From contig JASVEC010000031.1 of NCBI GenBank assembly GCA_030770535.1, forward strand, positions 248,001 through 312,000: 64,000 bases of DNA, given 5' to 3'. Source of the DNA: Batkoa obscura (taxonomy: Eukaryota; Entomophthoromycota; Entomophthoromycetes; Entomophthorales; Batkoaceae). Positions 46,579 through 58,360 of the stretch are shown in pieces. Positions within the stretch are counted from its first letter, which is position 1. Each line of letters begins with the position of its first letter. The notes beneath the pieces were generated by a model. The model was not told where the DNA came from, did not search any database, and worked only from the letters and a program-made list of their open reading frames with translations. A program made the translations under genes and the position numbers.

Positions 46579-48384
46579 TATTAAATAAATGTTTCATATT
46601 CTAGTATATTTTATTACTAATTCACTGTATAATTTATGTTTTCATTCAAACTCTAATAAAATTCGTACTGCTTTATTTGAATAAGCTTTAAATTATTATA
46701 AGTCAGAGAGACATCTCAGATGCTTGATTATTATATTGAGCCCACTTCTATTCGTTATGCAGAGTTTGAATATATGTGCGAACATTTAAAAGGGAGTATC
46801 TAGTCTAGAACAAGTGCCTTATAAAAGACCTAATAAAGAACTAGGATTGCTTAAAAAACAATCAACATTTTATATCTTAGGTATGAAAAGTTGAATCCAG
46901 AGCTTTGTTATAAAACATGAACTCATTACAAGTCCCAATAATGGTTTAGAAAATGAAATCAAGATGACTTATATAAAAGTTTTATAGATAACAAAGGTGT
47001 TGTGTAGTAAGAAGATAAGCCATCACAAGTTTCTTGATATTGGGAGCCTGATGTGAAAGAAATGACTCAGGTTTTTACAACATGCCCAATATAAATGGGG
47101 ATTGATAAAATTGGTGCAACAACTCCCCTTTCTATAGAATATAAAAGCACTGTTCATGGAACAAAGAAGTAAATTCAAAATTTCAGAATGCTCAGTTTGT
47201 CATACATTAGCTGTTTAATTACCAAAAGTTTATTGACTGGATAGTATTTACTTTTTTAATTTTAAATTTCTCCCGTATATTTTGCTTATCAAGTTAATAA
47301 AGCATTTGGTATTACAAAGAGCATAGCTAAATATCATGTTAAATTAACGTTATAATGGATTCAATTTACATTTTAAAAGCCTCTTTAAATAAAAACATTT
47401 ATTATTTAACAGTACAATGTTTAAAAATCCACCATTATTAAAACTATTTAAATATCCGATCTTTGGAATATTTCGGACAATATTAAAATAATTATTCATA
47501 AAATAAACTCATATTCTATCAAATTCTTATAAAGTGCAATGACGTTTACGCATAAAATTTATAATTAAATAGATAAGGATTTGATCAGTAAATGAAAACT
47601 TTATCATGTAAAAAACTGATAATTGAATCTTTCATTTGAAATAGAAATAACTGTTATGATACAGTATTTACTTTATACACAGAATAGAAATAAAAAACAA
47701 AAGTTTTGTTTACAATATTTCAAAAGCTATTACTCTTTTTCATTTTATACTAATAGTAATAGTCGTTATTTTTTAAATGTTTTAATAATTTGGTTAAAGA
47801 TATTCCCATTTTAATTATCCTCAATCATAATCAGTCGTATTATTTACAATTATGTTAAAATAATAATATTTTATTTTCTTGTCATGTACTTAAAAAACTT
47901 ATAATTATAATTATAATTATACTATAAGGATAATGCTATTATTGTATCTCTATTTCTTGATAGCAAAAAGCGATCACCTTTAAAAAAAGAAATTATAAAG
48001 AAAACAACAATCTGTAATGGAAAATAAGAAAAATCACTAGAAGAGAAAATGAAGTATTAACACAAATCAAGACATTAGGCTTTGCTCATTATGCTAAAGA
48101 TCAAGATTCCAGAGGTCTTTAAGAGCCCTAAAATATCATCACTTTATATGTATAATAAAATAACATATAACTAACAAACAATTTAAATTTAATAAACCAC
48201 ATCTCCCTCGAGCCTATGAAATCTATAAAAACTATATTAAATTTTAGCTTTAAAGGGTTGAACCCAGAATAAGCAAATTGCGGAGATAAGGAATTTGATT
48301 GGTTGAAAATGATAAAATTACTCCTAAAATTGGTTATATAAAAGAGCTAAAACTAGAACCCCTAGTTTCTAGTTTTAAAATAAA
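46579..48384. other. Gene-poor region upstream of VNX1
   Basis: 1.8 kb. The part near 46740-47230 is somewhat less AT-biased but gives no recognisable protein in any frame. No tRNA found. Confidence 0.4.
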
Positions 48385-51300
48385 ATGGAAGATAAAGACA
48401 ATAATCCTATCTCCAAAGACACTACAAATCCAAATTCAACTCAAGTTTCTTTAAATACTACACCGGTAATAAGTAGAGCCAATTCAACTTACTCCAATGC
48501 ATGTATAGCAAGTACACAAACAATCGACAATGAATTAGGAAGCAATCCAACGAGTAAACGTAATTCAAAAGCTCAATCAACTTCTAAGGACCTAAATAAT
48601 TCTTATGGATCCCATGGTAAGTTACGTCATCGTATGAGCTTAAATAAGCGTAGGGATTCCAAGCTAAGTATTCGCGAAATGAATAATAAAAATTTAGGCT
48701 CAGATATTGATGAAGAAGAAGAGCTAGCTTTGGAACAAGATGGTAGCGAAGAAGACAACAGTGAAACCAGAAAGAGTAGTACAGTAAAATCTAAGAGAGC
48801 CTCAAAAACAAAATCAAGGAATGTAAGCTTTAATAATACAAGAAAATCTGCCTATCTTAGACAATCGAAATATCGCCCAGAATTAGATTTCACAGATACT
48901 GATTTGAATATGGATACCGATTTTGTAGAAAATTCAGATCATGAACAAACTATCAAAGATAGACAAGAGATTTTGAATGAATATCATCCATTTGGTTTAC
49001 CTTTATGGAAGCCAGCTTTATATAAAAAATCACGTTCTATTACAAGAAGTGCACGCTCAGCTTTACATTCAATACCCACTGAAGCTTTGTATTTTTCTGT
49101 TGGTAATTTAGTGTGGCTAGTATTATTCGGTTGGTGGTTATCTATTGTATTTTATACATTATCGTGGATGTTATTTTTAGTTCCTTTTGGTGGTTTAGAA
49201 TATTCAAAAGTTTTAAGTGGCTTAGCTTGGTATATTTTTTGGCCATTTAATAAATATGTAGAAAAAATCAATCCAGAAGAAATCTCTCGTGCTGAAGTTT
49301 CAGGTGATGAAGAACCTTTATTAGGTGGTACACCTAGACAAGTCGTCCCTAAATCAGGTCTTTTTCCTGGTAAATTCTTTTATTTTACTATATATTATAC
49401 GATTGTTGCCCCTTTAATGTTAATTGTATCTTTATTATGCTGGTTAATGGTATTCTCTGTGCCAATGGCTAAACTCAATTATGTTTTGGTCAAAAAGTTA
49501 CGTAGAATTCCCTTAAGCTTGAAATTCAATCGTTCATGTGATTTGAAGTTAAATCAAGAAAATGCACATCCTTCTTTATGTACTACCTATGCTTTTGGAT
49601 TAGGCTATTATAAATATACCCATGATGGTATCAATATATTATTTATCAATCTTATGATGGTAGTATTCTTTACATTGACTGATGCTTATATTCTTGCCCC
49701 TTGGACCCATGGTAAGCATCCCCTCGCAGATCAATCTGTTATATTTGCTGGTTGTTTAGCTTCAACCGTGCCATTAGCTTATTTTATTGGTATGGCAGTA
49801 TCTTCAATCTCTGCTCAGTCTTCTTTGGGGATGGGCGCTGTAATCAATGCCACTTTTGGTTCTATTGTTGAAATCATATTATACTGCATAGCACTAACCG
49901 AAAATAAAGCAGAGTTAGTTGAAGGCTCTATCATTGGTTCCATGTTAGCTGGGTTATTATTAATGCCTGGATTTTCAATGATTGGTGGTGCTTTAAAAAA
50001 GAAACAGCAAAGATTTAATGCAAAAAGTGCAGGTGTAACTTCAACTATGTTAATTATGTCCCTTATTGGTGTATTTACGCCCACTTTATTTTATTCAATT
50101 TATGCTAATTTTGAATTAAGATGTACAGATTGTCCTGTTAATGCTAGCAATCATTGGTCTTGCAAATCATGTGCTTATTATCAACCTCATCCATCCGAAT
50201 CTAAATTTTATTATGACCATGCTAGACCTTTAATGTATATTTGCGCAATAATTTTACCTTTAACTTATCTTATTGGATTATGGTTTGCATTAAGAACACA
50301 TACTAAATTAATTTATGCACCACCTTCTAATCCATCTAAAATGTTACAAAGCATATACAATAAGTTATTACCTGGGCATATTTTAGAGCAATTAAATTTT
50401 AGTAGTAAAAAAGTAGAACCAAATCAAAATAGTGATAATGCTACTTTACACTCAGTTAATGTAGTTGAATGTAACACTCAAACTGACCCTATACCAGATG
50501 AAGAACCTAGCTCATCAAACAGCCCAACTACAAAAATTGGACCTGAAACTACTGCATTTGAAAATCTAGAAACTATTCCATTGGCTATGCATCAATCTAT
50601 TGTAGATGCTATTCATATGACCCATAATAATAACAAATCATATTCAAGAGATGCAGGTATATTTTCAGATGATGATGAAGACGATGATGAGGTTGGTGGT
50701 CATGATGCACCTGAATGGTCTAAATTAAAATCAGCAGTGATTTTATGCTCATGTACTATATTGTTCTCACTTATTGCTGAAGTCATGGTTGGATCTGTAG
50801 ACTCTGTTATTGAAGGAGTTAATATATCTGAGAAAATGTTAGGATTAACTATTTTTGCTTTGGTAATTATTTTATTATGTTTAAAATGAGACACTTTTAT
50901 TTATTATTAATTTTAGGTACCTAATGTAACTGAATTTGTTAATGCTATTTCATTTGCTATACATGGAAATATTCCTTTAAGGTAGTCTTTATTTAGTAAT
51001 ATTTCTACGCTTTTATTTACGCTATATTTAGTATGGAGATCGGCTCTGCTTATACTGTTCAAGTAGCTTTACTCCAAATTCCTTCTTTAGTAGCGTTTTC
51101 AGCTTATTATCATTGGTCCAATAAGATTGATCCTACTTTACAATCATTCACGTAAGTTTATTATAATAGTATACTCTATAGCTATAGATTGACATTTTAT
51201 ATTAGCTTAATCTTCCCTCGACTTGATATGTTTTCAGTATTGTTATCCGTGTTTTTGATCACTTATATCTATATTGAAGGAAAATCCAATTATTTTAAAG

Positions 51301-51425
51301 GATCTGTTTTGGTATTGACTTATGTTGTGTGGTTATCTGCATTCGCTTTAGAACCCCCTATCAATGCTGGTGGTGGTATGCTTGCTAGTGCAATCCCTCC
51401 AATGCAAGGTTTAGTTTATGTTTAA
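48385..51425 (+). CDS. VNX1: Vnx1-type vacuolar cation/H+ antiporter (CaCA superfamily)
   Basis: Exons 48385-50862, 50917-50981, 51032-51151 and 51206-51425 give 960 residues. The first about 190 residues are Ser/Lys-rich and cytosolic-looking. PFGLPLWKPALYKKSRS and the tryptophan-rich first spans are shared with yeast Vnx1/Ynl321w and relatives. The two CaCA repeats are visible as GMGAVINATFGSIVEIILY (about residue 480) and GNIPLSMEIGSAY (exon 2-3 boundary). LIFPRLDMFSVLLSVFL follows in the last exon. Vnx1 exchanges Na+ or K+ for H+ at the vacuole. A loop with CTDC and CKSCAYYQ cysteines, and an acidic DDDEDDDE loop (about 757-764), lie between the repeats. Substrate cannot be told from sequence; Ca2+ is possible. 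Confidence 0.88.
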
Positions 51426-51655
51426 AGTATTATGTTTTTTATTTTTTAAAGTTAGTAATAAAAGATTGAAGTTTAAGTAAGTTAGGAATACCAAAAGTTT
51501 TATGTTGTTTTATTGTTATGATTTATGTTTAATTATTAAAATAGAAAAGTAGTTTAATAAAATTTCTTTGTTTTGAGTTCACAAGAATAGAAATTAAATC
51601 ACGTTTATTCAATTTTTTTGTTAACTTTTTACTATTTTCATTATCTTTAATAAAA

Positions 51656-52331
51656 ATGACTAGCGTTATCACTTCCAGCACCCGAATCAAGTAACTTGTT
51701 TGCTCTGCAATACAATCAGCCTAACCATCTTCCTTAGGGTCAGTTCCGTCCTCAATAAAGAAACCAAGACATATGGTAAACAAAATTTAATCGATAAAGA
51801 TACTGAATCATGTTGGAATAGTGATAGTGTAAGTTAATACATATTTATAGCGTCTTCACAAAATTTAATTCTAGAGTTTCCGAATATAACCCCGATTTAC
51901 TAACTTTACTTATATTCCTCAATTTCAGGGTTTACCACAAAGTATAATTCTAGATTTTGGTCGTTTAACAAAAGCTAAAGAGATAAAGATCACCTTTCAA
52001 GGTGGCTTTGTAGGTAGCGAAGGTCAACTGTCGGTACAAAACTCCAAGCTTGGAGGAGAGTATTTTAATATCAATAAGGTTTATTTTGATGATATTAATG
52101 CTAAGCAGATATCCTTTTTTTAAAGAAAAAATAATATATATAGCTAACTAACTATCCTTAACTTTTTTCATTTTTTACCAGGCAGAGATAAAGATAGCTG
52201 AAATGGACGATAGCATAAAACTTAAAGGAAAGGTCATTGAAGATGGCTTTGATAGATTGAAGATCCAATTTGATAAATCAACGGATTTTTTTGGTAGAGT
52301 TGTGGTATACGATTTGGATATTTTAGAATAA
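51656..52331 (+). CDS. NR2C2AP/TRA16-like single-domain protein
   Basis: Four exons (51656-51690, 51738-51828, 51929-52078, 52182-52331) give 141 residues, near the 139 of human NR2C2AP. Conserved blocks are VSSVLNKETKTYG, LIDKDTESCWNSD, ITFQGGFVG and the ending STDFFGRVVVYDL. The fold is a discoidin/galactose-binding-like jelly roll. The human protein was described as an orphan-receptor partner, but its basic role is unknown; fungi have no such receptor, so only the family is assigned. The third intron starts at GTTTAT (52079) and shortens the middle loop relative to human. Confidence 0.85.
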
Positions 52332-52802
52332 AATAAAAGGTTTAAGTGGTTACTTTTCAATATTTTTGCGAACAGGAATCAAAATTGTAGTTTTTTGTAT
52401 AACATTCGATAGTTAGATCTTTTGATTTACTATATTTTAAAAAATAGATGGTAAGAAGATTTTTTTCTTAACAGTTACTATTTACTAGAGTTTTTATAAT
52501 AATCTACAACACTAATAGAATAAAAATAGCAATTGATTTTAACTAGGTAAATCTAAAACATAAACTATCATACTAAATTAAAAAAAAGGGATGCAAATAA
52601 AAGCATCTAAACAAATAACTGAGTAGATAATGCTAAAGACAATCAAAAACCAAAAAGTAACCATTTTATATTTAGTTATAACTATTAAATCAATCTTAAA
52701 CTTAAAATCTATAAAAAACTATTATAAATCTCTCTTAACTAAATAAAAAACCAACAAGCCTATATAAGCAAATAATTTTAATCTTTATATATTTTCTATT
52801 TT
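52332..52802. other. Intergenic region between two convergent genes
   Basis: 470 AT-rich bases with no gene recognised. Confidence 0.5.
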
Positions 52803-53002
52803 CTAAGCAAGGTTTAAAGCCTTTAATACATAAGGAGCTATAAAAAAAACATTAAAACACATATTAATTCTAGGATAAATGACTTACTAAGTTGAAACAA
52901 AGCTGAAAGGGTGAAAAAAGTAGTGGCAGTAGCTACAGTTTTTTGTCTTAACATAGCTAATTCTTCTTCAGTAAGTTTAGGCGCTTGTGGTTGGAAAAAC
53001 AT
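52803..53002 (-). CDS. TOM5: Tom5-like small mitochondrial outer-membrane protein
   Basis: Two exons, 53002-52888 and 52837-52803, encode only 49 residues. The intron is 50 bases, GT-AG, and the frame closes on TAG. The layout is that of Tom5: a short hydrophilic N-terminus with an acidic helix (KLTEEELAMLRQKT), one C-terminal membrane span (ATTFFTLSALFQL) and a Pro inside the span end (TPYVLKALNLA). Tom5 is a tail-anchored subunit that passes precursors to Tom40. Identification rests on size and architecture rather than strong sequence identity; another tail-anchored protein is possible. Confidence 0.6.
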
Positions 53003-53224
53003 TTTGGCTTATATTTCAATTTGATAAGTAAAGGTAATCTTTTAATTTTCTCTCTCTCGAAAAAATCAGCTTTCAACTATTTCTAAGCTTCAATTGGTTA
53101 CTTTCCAAGCTTGTGTTTTAGCCAATTAAATAGTAGGATATATTTTAATCTGAGAAAAGGGATAAATCAACATTAATTTTATAATCTTTAGTTTTTTAAC
53201 TTCTAAAAAACACATTCAACTGTT

Positions 53225-54206
53225 ATGGGTAAGCGTAAGAGTGCTCGTAAAGCACCAGTAAAAAAGAAAGAAAAATTGGAAACTAGTTTCGATTGTCCGT
53301 ATTGTGCTGAATCAAAATCTACTGACTATAAAGCGTAAGTTTTAGCATGTTAACTTATAATAATATTTATAAAAAAGACGAGTGATTTTCTAATAAATTA
53401 TTTTATTTAGTGATAAAGCTACCGGTACAGGACATATTTATTGTCGTTCATGTTTTGCTGGTTATAGGACAAAGATATCTAGTAAGAAGTTTAAATTAAC
53501 CTAATTTTAAACCTTAATATAGATGCTAATTGGTTACTTAGGGTTAACTTTAGCTGTAGATGTATATGGGGATTGGATAGATGATATAGAAAAACGAGAA
53601 AAATTAAAAGAACAAGGGTTTGATGAAGATACCGAAATGCAAGACGGATTCTTAAACGAATATTCTAATAAAAAGAGCTTTGATGATTATGATGAAGAAG
53701 ACTTGTTCGGTAGTGCACATAATAGTGAAGAAGATAACTATGAGAATAATAACCAAAGAGCGGACGAAGAAGAAGGTTCCAATATCTTTGATGTTTTATA
53801 TAAGGGAGATAAAAGTAAAAGTAAGGCTAAGGAAACAGAATACGCTGACGAAGAAGAGGAAGAAGAGGAAGAAGAGGAGGAAGAGGAAGTTGGTGATGAC
53901 TTTGACTTTATGAATGAAATAGGAAAATCCAAATCAAATGACAAGAATAACAAAGTTCACTACGAGGAAGAAGAAGAAGAAGAAGAGGAAGAAGAAGAAG
54001 ATTATGACCGGGATTATGACCAGGACCAGAGACTCAAAAATAAAAATAGTAAAACAACGGGAAAAAGGAATATTTTCATAGCTGATGATGATGAGGAAGA
54101 AGAGGAAGAAGAGGAAGAAGAGGAAGAAGACGTTGCAGAAGAAGCAAATAGTAGAAAGAAGGTAGCTAGAAGAAAAGTAGTTATTTCTGATGATGAAGAT
54201 TATTAA
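53225..54206 (+). CDS. ELF1: Transcription elongation factor Elf1/ELOF1 with long acidic tail
   Basis: Exons 53225-53334, 53411-53481 and 53542-54206 give 281 residues. The N-terminal about 85 residues are the conserved core: MGKRKSARKAP, then the zinc ribbon CPYC...CRSC, and AVDVYGDWIDD. The third exon is taken to start at 53542, not at the earlier AG, because only that restores the frame into VDVYGDW. The tail is exceptional: three Glu runs (near residues 165-180, 202-213 and 240-255) separated by Ser/Lys/Asn stretches, ending RRKVVISDDEDY. Animal ELOF1 stops after the core; yeast Elf1 has a shorter acidic tail. Elf1 travels with RNA polymerase II and helps it pass nucleosomes and damage. 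Its start faces that of TOM5 divergently, 223 bases away. Confidence 0.9.
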
Positions 54207-54607
54207 CTTTTTTAAAATGGAGCTTTTTTAGTTTTTCGATTAAAATAATATTTTAAATTTTATTTTGTAACGTTTTTTATTAAATTTAAATGCTTTATGA
54301 TGTTTTGAATAAGTTGCTTCAACTTTTATGGTTTTCATGATTGAAATAATTAGCTTATTAGTTAAACTAATAGGTGAAGTGGAAAACTAAATTTGTGTCA
54401 ATTTAAATACGTGTATAAACATTTAGTGCTGAAGTGGTTTATTTTTGATTCATATTGAAAATGGACTCAGCTCATCATATAAATAAATATTACACTTAAG
54501 GAACACTGAACCAATAAAAAACGCTCAACAAAATTGCTACCAAATTGATTTCAAGTGGCTTAAATCGTCAACTATTGTTTTAGTGTTTAAAAAATTGAGA
54601 TTTCAAG
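54207..54607. other. Intergenic region upstream of APS1
   Basis: AT-rich; nothing recognised. Confidence 0.5.
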
Positions 54608-55441
54608 ATGGCCGTAATACCCACTACTGCTAAACATGTTGCAACAAAAACTAATGCTAAGCTCTATAGATAAAATTTATGTTATTGATAAGCCGCCAAG
54701 GGAAATTAAGGTTAGCTAAATGGTTTTTAACTATGAGTAATAAAGAAAAGACAAAGATTGTTAAAGAAGTAACTCAAATGGTATTATCAAGAAAAGCTAA
54801 AATGTGTAACTTTTTGGAGTATAAAGGTAAGTGTAATGTATTTTTATCTCTATAAATTACTAAAAAATTGTTAGATAGTACTATCGTTTATAGAAGGTAG
54901 ACAGAGCATAAAAAGAGTAAATGAATAAAAACAGAAAGTTAATCCCGAAATTTCTTTAGATATGCCAGTTTGTTTTTTGTAACCAATATAGAAGCTGGAG
55001 ATAATGAGTTAGTTACCTTAGAAATTTTACATCGTTATGTAGAAATCTTGGATAAATATTTTGGAAATGTAAAAAAGATAGTAAAGTATTTTATTAGGTT
55101 TCATTTAATACTTTAATATAGGTTTGTGAATTGGATCTCATATTTAATTTTAATAAAGTAAGTTGTTTTACAAGGTCCTTAGGTGCAATTTGACTTTATT
55201 GTTAGGCTTACTTTATATTGGACGAATTGATTATTAATGGCGAAATGCAAGAAAGTAGTAAAAAAGCAGTATCAAGAGCGGTGGCTCAACAAGATGCTAT
55301 GGAGGATGCTGAAAAAGTAGAAAGAGCTTGGCCAGAGATAAAGTAAGTTTAGATGTACTTTTATGTTAATTTTTTATAACTCACTATTTTTTCAGGAGTG
55401 AATGGATCCATCAACTTACTAATATGGAATGGTCAAAATGA
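54608..55441 (+). CDS. APS1: AP-1 clathrin adaptor sigma subunit
   Basis: Seven exons (54608-54613, 54670-54826, 54875-54896, 54960-55068, 55122-55157, 55206-55342, 55396-55441) give 170 residues. After a two-codon first exon (Met-Ala) it reads [18 protein letters not shown], the sigma-subunit start. Then follow [56 protein letters not shown] and [14 protein letters not shown] and RKxKMC favour AP-1 (trans-Golgi/endosome) over AP-2. The C-terminal extension [11 protein letters not shown] is not typical. Two micro-exons (6 and 22 bases) are notable. Confidence 0.92.
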
Positions 55442-55815
55442 GTACATTTTTTTAATATGCTTCTGATGTAAATTAACTTCTTCCAAGTTAATAAAGTATT
55501 TTATGAGTTACAACCATTTGAAAATTAATTTTTGCTATATATTTGAACAACTATATATATAGTTTAATTGAAATAATAATTATGCCCATATTTTATAATA
55601 TAGATTGTTATTTAGAACAGTAAATAAGTTATATTAAAATTTCATTATCAAAACCATTGACTTTATAACTTAATATAACACAGATTGAAAACTTCGTAAA
55701 AATTAAGGCTTAATCAAAAAGAATTTATTTTGTTTTGAATCTATTCAAACAAACAAACAAATCCCATAAAATTATCTTTTTTATTAATTTGCCATTTAAG
55801 TAAATAAACTCCAAA
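55442..55815. other. Intergenic region upstream of RPC40
   Basis: AT-rich; nothing recognised. Confidence 0.5.
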
Positions 55816-57200
55816 ATGAATGAAGAAACTATACGTCGTACAAGGGTAGTACTCCATGAAGACCATATATCACATGTAAGTTCAAATAAGCCAATGAATG
55901 TCAAAGGATAAAGCTAATAGTTTTCAAGGTATCATCTACCGATTTCCCTCACCAATATCCAGGAGAAGACTTGGCTTTTAATTTGGAAACATTTAAAAAG
56001 GTATTAATAAGAATGATAGCTTGTAAATGTATAAGAGACTAAATATTAAAATGTAGAATTTCAGACTAAAAATTTGGAAAATCTCACCAAGTAGTATGGA
56101 GTTTGATATCATTGGTATTGATGCTTCCATTGCTAATGCTTTAAGACGTATTTTAATAGCTGAGGTAAATTGAACCTAACAACTATAGTAACTAAAAAAC
56201 TAAAAACAATACAAATAGGTACCAACCATGGCTATTGAAAATGTTTTTATGATGAATAATACTTCAGTAATCCAAGACGAAGTTTTAGCCCATCGTTTAG
56301 GCCTTATTCCTATTAAAGCTGATCCTACTAAGTTTGATTTTCATAAAGGTAAGTAAGCAAAGAATTTGATTATTAGATTCTAAAATTATTGAATAATTAG
56401 GTGGTGTTGCTACTGATGTGGATACGATCGTTATGAAATTAAACGTACAATGTAAACCTAAACCAAAGAGAAGTAAAGACGATCAAGAGCCATATATAGA
56501 CTCATCAAGTAAATGAATAATTTCAATTTTGAAATGAAAAGTTATTAAATATTACCAAAGTTTATTCCAGTCATTTAGAATTTGACCCAAGAGGAGATCA
56601 GCTCACTCTTTTTAAAGATAATCCAATTCGACCAGTTCATGATGATATTTTAATAGCAAAATTAATACCTGGTCAAAGTATTGAAGCTGAGTTACATCTT
56701 AGAAAAGGATGTGGTAGGGAACATGCTAAATGGTCACCAGTAGCTACTGCCTCATATCGTTTAATGCCAGACATTATATTAAAAGAAGATATTGTTGGAG
56801 ATTTGGCTGACAAATTTGTTTCTTGTTTCCCAGAAGGTGTGGCTGAGGTTGTAGTTGAAAATGGTATGTGTTTCTATTAAAATTATGGCTTATGTTGATG
56901 ATTAATGTTTCAATAGGGGTACGTAAAGCTAAAGTAATTAATCCACGCAAATGTACAATGTCTAGAGAAGTATTAAGACACCCGGAGTTAGCCGATAAAG
57001 TTATCTTAACTCGAGTTAGAGATCACTTCTTATGTAAATATTTTTCAAGATTATTATAAATTGCAATTTATTAACTTTTTATAGTCAAAATAGAATCTAC
57101 AGGTATCTTGCCACCACAGGATCTTTTGGTACAAGCCATTAATATCTTGATTGAAAAATGCACAGTGGTTAAAAGATCTTTAGGCAATATTGCACAATAA
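55816..57200 (+). CDS. RPC40: RNA polymerase I and III common subunit AC40
   Basis: Multi-exon gene (about seven short introns) from the ATG at 55816 to the TAA at 57198-57200. Alpha-like subunit shared by RNA polymerases I and III, pairing with AC19. Hallmarks: [34 protein letters not shown] (alpha motif), [39 protein letters not shown], and [16 protein letters not shown]. These distinguish it from Rpb3. The C-terminus ends [12 protein letters not shown] first intron follows HISH in the N-terminus. Confidence 0.95.
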
Positions 57201-57622
57201 GTAGAGAAAAGTTGGGAATTGATAGATCAAATTTATTAAATTTATGAATTTGAATATTAAAATAGATTATTTAATCATTGGTCTTTATGTTTGGTTTTTT
57301 TAGTGACTTTTTTTTAGTAAAAAGAGTTTGTTCTTTATCATATATTTTAAAGTTAAATTGAGTATCATGCTTTTTATAATTAATACTACTTTATTAATAT
57401 TCATTATGATATGTCGTAAGGGATACTTACAAATTTAGCATCAAAATTAATCAAACCATGTAGTCTTAAAAATAACATCTTGAATTAAAAGGTATTATTA
57501 GGAAAATATTTAGTTATCAAACTTACAAAGTGTAATTGTAAAACAAAAATACTACTTTTTGGCTACATGCCCAATTGGAATGCTCGATCTATTCAAGAAT
57601 TTGAGAGCTTTAAAGAATATGA
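57201..57622. other. Intergenic region downstream of RPC40
   Basis: AT-rich; nothing recognised before the MITE. Confidence 0.5.
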
Positions 57623-57728
57623 TATGAGGATGATTTTTTTTGGCTTCATTACTTTTTACATCTTTTAAACACTATTTGAGTAGAAAAATTATTAGTGAAA
57701 TTCTTAAACACAAAAATACATTCCCATA
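57623..57728 (+). repeat. MITE 17
   Basis: TATGAGGATG to CATTCCCATA. It is the only family copy in the 48-64 kb gene-dense block. Confidence 0.85.
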
Positions 57729-58360
57729 TATAATATTGGAAGAAGATTTGAAGGTTTGAGAGTCCTCGATAGATAATTCAAACTTTCATTATTTTAACAG
57801 ACAAGTTATTTAACAGGTAATTCATCATTTTTACCCCACTAAGGTTTGAAACACAACCCTTGTTTGGAGAGATCTTTAAGAATAAGAACATACAGTAGCA
57901 TGCTTTTGCTTAAAAATTTAAGAATCCTTTTGGATTTTAACTTTTTAGAAATGAATAAATAATGAAAATACTTTTTTCATGAGTGTTTCAATCAGTAAGG
58001 TTCTAAAAAAAGTGAAGTCAAACCTTTTAAATGAACAAAATTAAGTCCGAAATTCAAACTTAAATCTATTTTAGTTAATGCGTGATTAAAAAATTATTAT
58101 AGTCTATATTGAGAGCTAAATAGTAGTAATAAAAACATTTACTATTATAAAGTAATAATTCTAGAACTCAGTTACAAGGGAACATTTAAAATAAAGGGGA
58201 ACAATGATAAATATTATGAAAAAACAATTTATACCAGCCAATAGGATAAGCATGGAATAGTTCTTATTTAAATCTAAAACTCAAAATAAAAGTTTATTTT
58301 ATAAAGTTTCATCTGCTCTATCAAAATTAAAATTGTTTTATGTTATAAAATTCAACTCTC
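57729..58360. other. Intergenic region upstream of the MFS gene
   Basis: AT-rich; nothing recognised. Confidence 0.5.

Noticed and set aside
46740-47230. Possible decayed gene in less AT-biased DNA
   Set aside because: No frame gives a recognisable protein segment, so it is not reported as a feature.
49815-50084. 89-codon minus-strand frame inside VNX1
   Set aside because: Antisense shadow of a membrane-span region.
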